Part shown: piece by piece, positions 36,012 to 45,300 of the stretch
How positions within the stretch are numbered: position 1 is the first letter of the stretch
How the letters are laid out: the number at the start of each line of letters is the position of its first letter
Origin: Gammaproteobacteria bacterium
GTDB lineage: Bacteria > Pseudomonadota > Gammaproteobacteria > Pseudomonadales > Ketobacteraceae
NCBI GenBank assembly: GCA_013178375.1
Contig: JABLXQ010000010.1
Coordinates: 78,394 to 142,393, forward strand
DNA length: 64,000 bases
Reading direction: 5' to 3'
Made by a program: the position numbers and the translations under genes
Notes under the pieces: generated by a model
The model's database searches: none
What the model was told of the DNA's origin: nothing
The model's input: only the letters and a program-made list of their open reading frames with translations

Positions 36012-36428
36012 ATGTACACGGGAAGCTGTCTTTGTGGTGGTGTCAAATTTGAGATAAGCCAGGAAATTGGTCCAATTCAGATATGTCATTGCATTCAATG
36101 CAGGAAGGCTCAGGGCAGTGCAATTGTCACCAATGCTCCTGTGCAAGAGGAAAATTTCAAGTTCACTTCGGGTAGCGATTTGCTAAGCTCGTTTGAATCA
36201 TCGCCTGGCAAGCAGAGGTTTTTCTGCAAAGTCTGTGGTTCGCCCATTTATAGTAAAACCACTAAATTGCCTGGCGTTGTCCGTATTAGAGCAGGAACCA
36301 TCGACGGCGAAATTGACACGAAGCCAATGGCGCACTTCTATGTCGCGCATAAAGCAAATTGGTATGAAATAGCGGATGATTTGCCCCAATTTCCTGAAGG
36401 GTATAGTCCGCCCGGCAAAAAATCATAG
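36012..36428 (+). CDS. GFA-family zinc protein
   Basis: 138 residues with the GFA (glutathione-dependent formaldehyde-activating enzyme-like) zinc ligands: CLCGG near residue 7, CHCIQC near 26-30 and CKVCGSP near 72-76. The fold is established; the substrate is not, and most members are not formaldehyde enzymes. GGGA lies 7 bases before the ATG. The sequence after the stop resembles the left half of an attC site. Confidence 0.85.
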   Translation: MYTGSCLCGGVKFEISQEIGPIQICHCIQCRKAQGSAIVTNAPVQEENFKFTSGSDLLSSFESSPGKQRFFCKVCGSPIYSKTTKLPGVVRIRAGTIDGEIDTKPMAHFYVAHKANWYEIADDLPQFPEGYSPPGKKS

Positions 36429-36475
36429 CAAGTAATTCAAGTGGGCAGTGCGACGCGCAGCCGTTTACTCCACCG
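36424..36475 (+). repeat. attC-like left half after the GFA gene
   Basis: TCATAGCAAGTAATTCAAGTGGG followed by GCGACGCGCAGCCG resembles the left part of integron attC sites (TAACAA...CAAG.GGGA...ACGCG). The core differs (TAGC for TAAC) and no R' half follows before the next gene. Low confidence. Confidence 0.25.
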
Positions 36476-36499
36476 TCAGCATTTATTGAGTACAAAATC

Positions 36500-36886
36500 A
36501 TGATCGATCATACAGGCGTAGTTGTAAGCGATTTTGAAAAGAGTAAGGCATTTTACTCGGCAGCACTTTTAGTCATTGGCTATTCGCTTCTCATGGAGCT
36601 TCCAGCTTCGTTAACTGGTCATACTGATGTTGCAGGTTTCGGTGAGCCGCCAAAGCCAGACTTCTGGATAAGCAAGGGTTTGCCCAATAATCCCCCTGTG
36701 CATGTGGCGTTTCGCGCTGCTACTCGTGCCCATGTTGACGCATTCTATAAAGCGGCAGTTGCGGCGGGTGGTCGCGACAATGGCCCACCTGGCCTGCGTT
36801 TGCACTATCATACAAATTACTACGGTGCGTTTGTTCTTGATCCTGACGGCCACAGTATTGAAGCTGTATGCCATATGCCCGCGTAA
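36500..36886 (+). CDS. VOC/glyoxalase-family protein
   Basis: 128 residues forming one vicinal-oxygen-chelate module: MIDHTGVVVSDFEKSKAFY at the start, HVAFRA in the middle and YYGAFVLDPDGHSIEAVCH at the end. The metal ligands are likely His4, a central His and Glu near the C-terminus. These small enzymes rearrange, cleave or bind small molecules; the substrate is unknown. It lies 71 bp after the GFA gene on the same strand. Confidence 0.85.
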   Translation: MIDHTGVVVSDFEKSKAFYSAALLVIGYSLLMELPASLTGHTDVAGFGEPPKPDFWISKGLPNNPPVHVAFRAATRAHVDAFYKAAVAAGGRDNGPPGLRLHYHTNYYGAFVLDPDGHSIEAVCHMPA

Positions 36887-36904
36887 TCATGCCTGATAAG
36901 CCGC

Positions 36905-37786
36905 TCACTCCGCCGTACAACGGCGGGTGTTTTCGTTCGGCACCGGGCTGACTTCCAATAACTGCTTCTCTGTCCCCAGCGCGTAGATGACTGGTGTCGC
37001 TGCGCAGCCGTAGTCGCGGCAAAACACCGTATAGTGTCCGTCGGACGTCTGGCCTTCGGCATTCAGGAAGAAATCACCATCGGCCCAACCATTGTAGGTG
37101 CCGGCAAATTTCAGCCGCTGCCCGCCGCTTCTCACCGTGGAATAGTAGCCACCGTCTTCGTTCAGGTAACCGTAGATGGCGCCGCTGTTGAGGTTGATGT
37201 TCTCGCCGGTGTCAGGATCGGTTTTCTCGAAAAAATTGAACGTATAGGTTTGCGATCCGGCAGTGGGGATGTCGAAGAAGATGCTGCGGTCCAGGATGCG
37301 GGTTTGCCGGGTGACGGTGCCACCGTAATCGTCTGTCAGCGTGTCGGTCGCGTCCTCGTCGCCGATGGGCGGCAGCTGGCGGTACACCTGGGACACAAAG
37401 AAATTTTCCCAGGCCTCGATCACGGTGCGGTTTTTCAGCTGGCTGTCGGCTGGATTTTCATCGATCACGTACAGCCGCTCGTGATGATAGGTTTTGCCCT
37501 GCACATCGAAGCGCAGCTTGACCAGGGTGGCGCGATCCAGATCTAGATTTTCACCGCCATAGGCGCAGGACTCGCTGGGAACGGGATCGAGAGTATCGGT
37601 GGTCAGGTAAACGTTGCGAGCCGTGGGCGGCAGGGTGATCGCCAGGGTTTGCGCAGCCTGGAAACGGCCGGCTTCCGGCAAAAATACCACGGTGGTGTCT
37701 TCCACGGTTTTGCAGGCGGTCAGCGCGAGGGCGAGTGTTCCCAGGCTGGCGATGACGGCGATTTTCTTTTTCGGTAGCAGATGCAT
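36905..37786 (-). CDS. Lipoprotein of unknown function (third gene of sorting-tail operon)
   Basis: 293 residues. The signal peptide ends in LALTAC, giving a lipidated Cys near residue 25. The mature part is mostly beta-like, with paired Cys residues near the C-terminus (CRDYGCAAT). I do not recognise a family. It is the last gene of a three-gene minus-strand operon (39483-40307, 37831-39486, 36905-37786), 44 bp after the preceding gene. The operon is divergent from the giant-protein operon. Confidence 0.65.
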   Translation of the reverse strand: MHLLPKKKIAVIASLGTLALALTACKTVEDTTVVFLPEAGRFQAAQTLAITLPPTARNVYLTTDTLDPVPSESCAYGGENLDLDRATLVKLRFDVQGKTYHHERLYVIDENPADSQLKNRTVIEAWENFFVSQVYRQLPPIGDEDATDTLTDDYGGTVTRQTRILDRSIFFDIPTAGSQTYTFNFFEKTDPDTGENINLNSGAIYGYLNEDGGYYSTVRSGGQRLKFAGTYNGWADGDFFLNAEGQTSDGHYTVFCRDYGCAATPVIYALGTEKQLLEVSPVPNENTRRCTAE

Positions 37787-37830
37787 GGTGCAGTTCTCCA
37801 GAATAAGGGGCGTCAGGCGCTGGGCGCTGT

Positions 37831-39486
37831 TCAGGGGCCGTCGTTGAAAACCGCGTAGCGGTTGGTGTCGGTGGTGCCGGCCGGTGCGAAGTTGAACAGG
37901 GTCGGGCTGGTGCAGTTGTTCCAGCCCGACGTCAGGCGATCGCCGCCGGTTTCGCTGGCGCAGCTGTATTCCCAGGCAGCGCTATCGGGGCGCCGTACTG
38001 CCATGCTCTTGTCGCGGCGGCCGTTGGCGTTGCTGCGGGCGCGGATCTGAATATCGGCGGTGATGCCTTCGCTGCCATCGCAGGTTTTCTTCAACTGCCA
38101 TTCCTGCGTGTCCAGATTGTCACGGCGCCACAGGCAGCTGTTGCTCGCAGCAGCCGTCACCCGGTAAATCACGTAGGCGTTGGCTTCCTCGTCGAAACCG
38201 GTGGTGGTTACGGTGAAGCGCTGGGCGCTGTCATAGGCATCGCAGGTGGTCAGGCGCAGGTGGTTGGAAAGGCCGTCGTTGTCTGGGAAATCCGGCTCGG
38301 TGGTTTCGGCGCGCAGGCACAGGTTGCTGCTGCGGCTCTTGATCAGGTGCCAGTCGCCCCGCAGATTGTTAAGCGTGATGACATGGGGCTCGCCCCCGGT
38401 AAAACCGCATTCGGTTCCGGTGGATACCAGCAGGCGGGTGGTGTTGGGCGGCACCTGCCATTGCGCGAGTTCGAGCGTGTGGGTGGCGCGGTTGCCAGCC
38501 TTGGGGAAATACGCCAGACGGGTGGAGCAGGTGTTGGTGCTGTCATCCAGAACGTTGACGTAATAGCCGGTGCTCAGATCCCGTTCGTCCAGACTGCCCT
38601 GCACCCGCAGCGTGAGCGTGATGTTGTCGGTTTCGTCGCTGTCTTGCGTCAGGGTCACGCGGCTGGCCATGAGCAGGGGCGTGGCGGATGGCACGATCTG
38701 GTTGAAGGCGCTGGTGTCCGTGTGGAGAAAGGCAGCGCAGCGATCCGGTTCCCGCTGGTCGAGATCGCGGGGAATCACGGCGAAGGAGCGGGCAGCGGAT
38801 GGCGGTGTCAGGTTGCTGAAACTGAAGGTGGGTGCCTGGCCCACGGCAATGACGGCCAGGGGTTCACGGTCCAGTGCGCAGCCGGTGCTGCCGACGAAGC
38901 GCACTACATAATCGCTGATGGCGGCTTCGTTGGCGGGCGGCACGAAGTTGATCGTACCGGCGAGGCTGACGCGCGTGTCGGTGTCGCTGAAACTGACCGA
39001 TTGGGGAAAGGCGAATGTGGCTTGCGGATCATCGATCACGTTGGTGAATTGCGTGGCCAGGCCGATGGGATTTTCGCCCACGGAATTCGCGGTGTAGACA
39101 AGGATGCTGTCGATGCCGAGTTCTTCCGGTGGCAGCGACGGAAAATACAATTCGTATTCGTAGGGCGTGGCCGAGTAGCCGCCGGTTATTTCCAGACGGG
39201 CGATAAAATTCGAGGGAAAGTTTTCATGGGTGGCGGCCGGTACGCCGTTGCTGCCCCAGCGCAGCACGTAGGAGGTGGCGTCGTTGTCGTTGAGGGCGCG
39301 TGTCACCAGCACTTTGCCACCCAGGCCGGTGCCCAGCAGCTTGTCCTCGAAGGACAGTGCGGCAGCGATGGATGTCGGCGGCTGCGGATGCACGGTGGGC
39401 GGATTGGTGCTCTTGCATCCGGAGAACAAGGCCGCCGACAACAGCAGCAGAAATAGCAAGGTGGAGTTGAACGGCGTCTGTTTCAT
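37831..39486 (-). CDS. Large lipoprotein with ricin-like C-terminal part
   Basis: 551 residues; lipobox LFSGC with Cys near residue 24. The body is a string of beta-sandwich-like segments. Residues about 385-490 resemble a ricin-type beta-trefoil (WHLIKSRSSNLCLRAE, later SNSCLWRRDN...QEWQLKKTCDG), which often binds glycans. Its ATG overlaps the stop of the upstream TSP3 protein gene by four bases (ATGA). The ricin assignment is from pattern only. Likely outer-membrane anchored. Confidence 0.62.
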   Translation of the reverse strand: MKQTPFNSTLLFLLLLSAALFSGCKSTNPPTVHPQPPTSIAAALSFEDKLLGTGLGGKVLVTRALNDNDATSYVLRWGSNGVPAATHENFPSNFIARLEITGGYSATPYEYELYFPSLPPEELGIDSILVYTANSVGENPIGLATQFTNVIDDPQATFAFPQSVSFSDTDTRVSLAGTINFVPPANEAAISDYVVRFVGSTGCALDREPLAVIAVGQAPTFSFSNLTPPSAARSFAVIPRDLDQREPDRCAAFLHTDTSAFNQIVPSATPLLMASRVTLTQDSDETDNITLTLRVQGSLDERDLSTGYYVNVLDDSTNTCSTRLAYFPKAGNRATHTLELAQWQVPPNTTRLLVSTGTECGFTGGEPHVITLNNLRGDWHLIKSRSSNLCLRAETTEPDFPDNDGLSNHLRLTTCDAYDSAQRFTVTTTGFDEEANAYVIYRVTAAASNSCLWRRDNLDTQEWQLKKTCDGSEGITADIQIRARSNANGRRDKSMAVRRPDSAAWEYSCASETGGDRLTSGWNNCTSPTLFNFAPAGTTDTNRYAVFNDGP

Positions 39487-40307
39487 GGATGATTCCTGGC
39501 GTAAGTGATTTTTTGCGCGCGTAATCCCAATCGGCCGAGGATCAGCGTCAGCAGCACCAGCGCCCAGGCTGGCAGGGGCACGTCCTCCTGCGCGGGCTGC
39601 GATGTGATGACGTTGCGCGGATTGCTGCCGGCGTTGAATTCCGCCAGATTGCTGATGCCGTCCTGGTCGGCATCCTGGCTGGCGTCGGCTGGATTGAGCG
39701 GATTGAAGCCGTGGGTGGTTTCAAAGTTGTCGCCCATGCCGTCGTTGTCGCTGTCGGTGGTTTCCTGGGGATTCTGCGGATAGTCGTCGCAGACATCGCC
39801 TGCGCTGTCGTTATCGCTGTTGGCCTGATTCTGGTTGGTGAAATTGCGGCAGTTGTCGATCTCGTCGTCGATGTTGTCGTTGTCGGTATCCACCATGCCC
39901 AGTTTCAATTGCGTGATCTGGCCGCGCTCACCGGCGGTGGCGGTGGCGAGCAGTTCGTCACCCGTCAGGGACGAGGCAAAGAACTGCAGCTGATCGCCGG
40001 TACGGGCGTGATTGGCGGCCCGGGTTCCCACTGAATCCATGGGCACGCGCAATACGTAGTGATGCGCCAGGCCGCTGCCGCTGTTGCTGCCCATCACATA
40101 GCTGTCAAGCACCGTGCCGTTCAGGCGCGCACTGATGGTGTATTGACTGTCGCTGTCGAGCAGCAGGTTATCCTCCGCCACCACCCGGCCATAAAACACC
40201 GCATGCGGTTCCGACAGTGCGGCAGCCGCCTGCTGGCAGGCCAGCAGCGCACCAATGACAACCCAGGCGCTGCGCTGCGGGCGTGATTGATTCCAGATGC
40301 GGTTCAT
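39483..40307 (-). CDS. Exported TSP3-repeat protein with XrtH-type sorting tail
   Basis: 274 residues. Signal peptide about 1-29. An N-terminal beta domain (to about 135) is followed by Asp-rich thrombospondin type 3 repeats (DTDNDNIDDEIDNC, DSDNDGMGD, DADQDGISN) that should bind calcium. The tail has EDVPLPAW, then a hydrophobic helix and RAQK, the same layout as the two secreted enzymes beside the exosortase. It is the first gene of the minus-strand operon, so it is probably the anchored or processed founder of a surface assembly with the two following lipoproteins. Confidence 0.8.
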   Translation of the reverse strand: MNRIWNQSRPQRSAWVVIGALLACQQAAAALSEPHAVFYGRVVAEDNLLLDSDSQYTISARLNGTVLDSYVMGSNSGSGLAHHYVLRVPMDSVGTRAANHARTGDQLQFFASSLTGDELLATATAGERGQITQLKLGMVDTDNDNIDDEIDNCRNFTNQNQANSDNDSAGDVCDDYPQNPQETTDSDNDGMGDNFETTHGFNPLNPADASQDADQDGISNLAEFNAGSNPRNVITSQPAQEDVPLPAWALVLLTLILGRLGLRAQKITYARNHP

Positions 40308-40572
40308 GGCGGATTTCCTGTCGTGGGTTACCGTGTTCGCTGTTCAATCTAACCGGAATTCATTGCAGTTTTGTTCGACATGACCAGAAGAAAAATGCGT
40401 GCGCCGGGGCGTGCCAATTTCTGGATTTTTGTGCGCTGTGGTCAATCCCCTCGCGGGGGGATATTGAGGGGGAATGCAGAAAATATATAGTGAGGCGATT
40501 TAAGAAAACCTTCACAAAGAGCCCCTAGATTAGGCTTGCGAAAAAATGCGACCTTGTCTGAGAGAACGCGCG
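40308..40572. promoter_or_regulatory. Divergent control region of the giant-protein locus
   Basis: 265 bp between the two divergent operons. It contains an imperfect inverted repeat, TCAATCCCC...GGGGATATTGA, at 40442-40467 and an AT-rich stretch after it. The promoters of both operons should be here; I cannot pick out a confident -35/-10 pair. Confidence 0.45.
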
Positions 40573-42282
40573 ATGCTGGTAATGCTGAAGGGAATGTCGG
40601 GGATTTTCTGCAGGCTGTTACTGGGCAGTGTATTGCTGCTGTCGGCGCTGCACTGTCGCGCGGCGGCCACCACGTCGCAGTCATTCAATCTGCAGCCGGG
40701 CTGGAATTCGATTTTTGTCGAGCTGGAACCGGATGACGACAATGCCGCAACACTGGATGATGATGTGCCGGCGCGGGTGTTCAACCTGAATGATATCCAG
40801 ATGGTGTGGGCCTTTCCCCGTTCCGGTTCCACCGTGCAGTATGTGGAGCAGCCGGCGGAAGCAGGATTCAGCAATCCGGACTGGCGGGTGTACATTCCAG
40901 TCAGCCAGCCAACGGCAGCACTGACGAATCTGCACGCAGTGTCCGCGGGGCGCGTGTATCTGGTCAAGCTGGGTGGTAGCGTGGCGCGAACGCTGGTGGT
41001 GCAGGGCCGGCCTGAATTCCGGCGCATCCAGTGGCAGCCGGAAAGTTTCAACCTGGTGGGCTTTCACGCCGATCCTGATCCGCTGAAGCAGGTGACATTC
41101 GCGGATTTCCTGGCATTGCCGGGCAGCAGCAATCCCGCCATTTATAAACTGGTGAACAACAGCTGGACGCTGCAGAGCAAGAACTCGCTGGTGGAGCCCG
41201 GGCGCGGCTACTGGATTTATAACGACGGCACCATCAAGCTGAGCGGCCCTCTCGATATTGCCGACAACGCGCTGACCGGATTGGCCTACAGCGAACTGAA
41301 TTCGGTGAAATCCCTGCAACTGACCAACCGTTCCTCGCTGTCGCTGCCGGCGGTGCAACTTTCCGCATTCGATTTTCCGCTGCGCTATTTTGCCGGCTAT
41401 ACGCCCGCGCCGGACCGCACGCCCCAATGGTTGGCATTGACCGGTGTGGGAACCGCCATTGCCAGCGGCAAGGATGCGGCATATCTGCTGGCGGTGGACC
41501 GCAGCGCCATGACCGGCACCGTGCACGGGATGCTGGCGATTCAGGGTGGCGGCATGCGTATCCGGCTGCCGCTTCGTGCCGATCCCATCGCCGCCGGCTC
41601 GGATGGTCTGTGGGTGGGATCGGTGACGCTGAATGCCGTGAGCAATGTCAATGCCACCGATCCCACCGTGCCGGAACTGGCGCCAGCGGAACTCTCTTTC
41701 AAGTTGATCCTGCACAGCGGCGCTGCCGGCGTGCAGCTGCTGAAGCAGGTGTATCTGCTGGGTGATTTCGGCGACCCGGATGCACCCCGCACCGTGCTGG
41801 TCACCGACGACAATGCATTGCCGGCGTTCACTCCGCTGACGCTTTCGCGCGGCGAAAATATTGGCCATCGCATCAGTAGTTCCGCTTTCGATTTCAGCGG
41901 CAACAAACTGCTGCTGACCAACCGGCTGGACAATCCCGGCGACGGCCTGCGCGGTACGATTGAGCTCACCCCGGAGCTGCCCACCCATCCCATGCGGCAT
42001 CGCCGTCATCCGGATCACGACAATCTGCGCAACGACAATTTCCAGCCCTTGCCCGCTGTGGCGGCGTCCACTTTCAGTGAGGAAGTCTGGACCATTTCCC
42101 GCGCCATCCGCTTGCAGCCGGACCAGAATCTGGCACCGTCGCCGGTGGCCGGGCTGGGCACCATCACCGGTGTTTACGAGGAAACCCTGCACGGCATGCA
42201 CAAGCGTGACATCCGTATGCGCGGGCGTTTCACGGTGCATCGGGTGAGCCTGAACGACGAGCTGGACCCGGCGCCCAACTGA
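40573..42282 (+). CDS. Exported protein preceding the giant protein
   Basis: 569 residues from ATG 40573 (GAGAG 8 bases upstream); ATG 40546 has no ribosome-binding site. A signal peptide covers about 1-32. The N-terminal domain starts SFNLQPGWNSIFVELEP and contains TNLHAVSAGRVYLVKLGG, a motif set that I associate with uncharacterised exported proteins in genomes with very large surface proteins. The rest is beta-rich. No catalytic site is visible. It is 71 bp upstream of the giant gene on the same strand, so probably co-transcribed and possibly its partner at the surface. Confidence 0.65.
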   Translation: MLVMLKGMSGIFCRLLLGSVLLLSALHCRAAATTSQSFNLQPGWNSIFVELEPDDDNAATLDDDVPARVFNLNDIQMVWAFPRSGSTVQYVEQPAEAGFSNPDWRVYIPVSQPTAALTNLHAVSAGRVYLVKLGGSVARTLVVQGRPEFRRIQWQPESFNLVGFHADPDPLKQVTFADFLALPGSSNPAIYKLVNNSWTLQSKNSLVEPGRGYWIYNDGTIKLSGPLDIADNALTGLAYSELNSVKSLQLTNRSSLSLPAVQLSAFDFPLRYFAGYTPAPDRTPQWLALTGVGTAIASGKDAAYLLAVDRSAMTGTVHGMLAIQGGGMRIRLPLRADPIAAGSDGLWVGSVTLNAVSNVNATDPTVPELAPAELSFKLILHSGAAGVQLLKQVYLLGDFGDPDAPRTVLVTDDNALPAFTPLTLSRGENIGHRISSSAFDFSGNKLLLTNRLDNPGDGLRGTIELTPELPTHPMRHRRHPDHDNLRNDNFQPLPAVAASTFSEEVWTISRAIRLQPDQNLAPSPVAGLGTITGVYEETLHGMHKRDIRMRGRFTVHRVSLNDELDPAPN

Positions 42283-42353
42283 CCGCTGCAATCCTGGCAC
42301 TACGAAAACAGATCCGTACGCATTGAATTGAATCTAAAAAAACCGGGCCGACG

Positions 42354-45300
42354 ATGAACATGTTTTCACGCATACTGATCACTTTGCTGTTGCTGGCAGG
42401 CGTACCGACCGCTATCGCCTTTGACGCCGTCAACCCGGCACCTTTCACGCTCAAGTTCGACGGGCCGGGGGAGGAGACGATCTATCACGCCGCCGCCGAT
42501 GATGACGGCAATTTGTATATCGCCGGTGCGTACAATTCTGCCGCGAATGGCCGCCTCGCGGTTTATGCCCAGGCCACTGCCAATCCGCAGCTACGGGAAC
42601 AGAAGATTGCCTTCAACATGCCGGCCAGTAACGGTGGTACGGATCTTTTCGTAGCGAAACTCGATGCCCAGGGTAACCGCGTGTGGGTGAAAACGCTGGG
42701 TGGCACTGGCCGCGACGCTGCGACCGGCATTGCATACGATCGCATCAGCCAGCGGATTTTTGTTGCGGGCTATATCACCGGAAATTCTGCAAGCCTGGGC
42801 ACACGCGTCGCCACCAGCGCCAGCGGTTTCGACGCGGCCAGCACCACCAACCTGTTTGTCGCGGCGCTCGATGCCAGCGGCAACTGGACTCATCACGAAG
42901 CCATGCCCCTGGTGCGCTCGGGTACCACGCAAACCCTCACACAACTGGCGCTCACCACTGGCGATGATCGAACTACCGCACCGGCTCATCTGCAGGGTTA
43001 CAGCCTGGCATTGGCCCATGATGTCACTGCCACCACCGGTGCAGCGGTTGCGCTTTATATCAAGGGCGAAATCGCCAATCCGGCAGGCCAGAGTGGTGCG
43101 CGGCTGGGGATCAACGCCGGTGCCAATTACGATGTCACCACGGGTGGCGGCCGCTGGGCTTTCGTCAGCAAAGTGTTCTACCGTGAAAATCCACTGGGAG
43201 GCGAACAGCGCTGGAGCTGGGAATGGCTGGCACCCGTGGCAGGCACGCCGGCGGCAGCGTCGGTTTCCAGCATTACGCAGCTGAAAGTGGACCCTGCGCA
43301 GGGGCTGGCCAGCCCGGTATATACCAGCGGATACTGGAGCGGCACCTTTGCAACGCGTACGGCGGAAGGCGCGACGTCCGGATTTGTTGCGGCATTGCAA
43401 TCGGGCACTGGCGAACGCAATTTCGTCGCCACCGTGGGCGGAGATTCCAGCGTCAATGCGCTGGTGGTGAACGGGCAGGGCGATCTGGTGATTGCTGGCC
43501 AGGTGGCCCGCGTCAATCAGGCGCAAACCGATGTCGTCCTGTCGCCAGCCGATGCCCAGAACGGCAACAGCATTGCGCTGCAGCCGCAGTGGTATTCCAA
43601 CCCGATATCCAGCCCCCGCTACAAGCACAATGCGCTGGTGGCGAAACTGTCCGCCGCAGGTGATTGGCAATGGGCGACGTTTACCGGCGGGCGTTACGGT
43701 ACCGGTCTGGACCTGCAGCAGGGCCGCGATGGCAGTTACTATCTGACGGGTGGATTGGGATCGGCCAGCACCTTCAACGGACTTGATCCGGCGTCACCTG
43801 CCCATGCCAGCCTGCCCACGCTGGAACTCGGCACGCTCAGTGCCAACAACAGCATCACGTCCATCAGCTTGCCGGCGCGGTTGGCGGACTTTGCGGTGTC
43901 GTCACCATCGGCCGTCACCTCGCGCGAGCTGTTCAGCCAGGCCTGGTACGATTCCTCGCTTTCCTGTCCGGGCGGCCAGACCCTCAGCGGCAACAAGTGT
44001 TATTCCGCCTGTCCGTCGCCCTATTATGCGAACGGCGATTTATGCCAGCGCGATTATACGAGCTACGGCACGACCGGTTCCGCGCCCTCGCTGGCCTGCC
44101 CCGCCGATTACCAGCTGATCGGCTCCACTTGCTATGAGCCCTGCTATCCGGGTGACAGCCCCTGGCTGTGGGACAACAGCCGCTGCTGGGATGGCGAATT
44201 CAGTTATTCCCGCGCGTCTGAACCGGCGTCGCAACAATGCCCCGGTGGCAAACAACTGGTGGGCGGCCAGTGTCATGATTACTGCGCGGCAGGCTATTAC
44301 CGTTCTGGCACATCTTGTATTCGCGATGCCCACAGTTATAACCGCACTGTCGCTGCCACTGCGGCGTGCAACAACACCACCAACAATTTCTGCAGATTGC
44401 GGCTGGCCTACAGCAACACCCAGATCCAGTTGCTGCGCAACGGCACGCTGTTCGGTTCCACGGCTGTGGACAACAAGGAACGGGGCAAGGCCAATGCTGC
44501 TTCCAGCACCGAGATTGCGCTCACCCATTATCTGGATACGCTGGTAAATCCCAATCCGAAAAGCCTCAATGCGATCAGCATCAACGGCAATGGCAACGTG
44601 CTGCAGGCGAGCGATCAGTGGCAGCTGCGTTTTGTTCACAACAATGCCGCCACCGACGCCAGCTATCGGTTGGCGGGCAACTGGAATGTCACGTTCACTC
44701 TGGCGGACGGCAGAACCAATACGTCCACCGCCAGCTTTTCCAGTTATGACGTCAGCGGCAGTACGGGCAGCCGCAATTTCAGCCTGCCGTTTCCCACCGG
44801 TTATCAGGAACCGGAGCTGACGCCCTACAGCTACGCCTATGTCGCCCGTTTTCAGGACACCGGTACGGCAGCGGATTTTGACTGGCTGCGACACAGCGCC
44901 AATCGCGACACCCATGGCGCAATCCTGGTGCTGAATTCGCTGCAGACGCTGTATCTGTTCGGCGGGCGCGGTCATCAGCCGCGTATGGCGGCGCTGGTGG
45001 GCACTCAGGCCTATGCTACCCGCGATGCCAGTGGCGCGGACGATCTGGCCAGCACGGGCACAGTGATGAATGTGATCGATCCCGACAGCGGCAGCTTCCT
45101 GCCTGCGTTTTTGCGCTATTTCGATTACGTGGTGGGACAGCGCATCGATCCGCCCACCGGCGGTTCCAATGCGCAAGTGGTTGGCATGCTGCGGCGCACG
45201 GTGCCGGCGGGAATGGCGGACCTGGCAGCTGGCGGCGACGGCACTCCGGTGAATGGTGAGCTGTTGTCGGCACCGTCCAATCGCGCACTTTACGCGGCGG

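Noticed and set aside
40681..42300. 539-codon minus-strand frame
   Set aside because: Antisense of the exported 569-residue protein; no signal, domain or ribosome-binding site.
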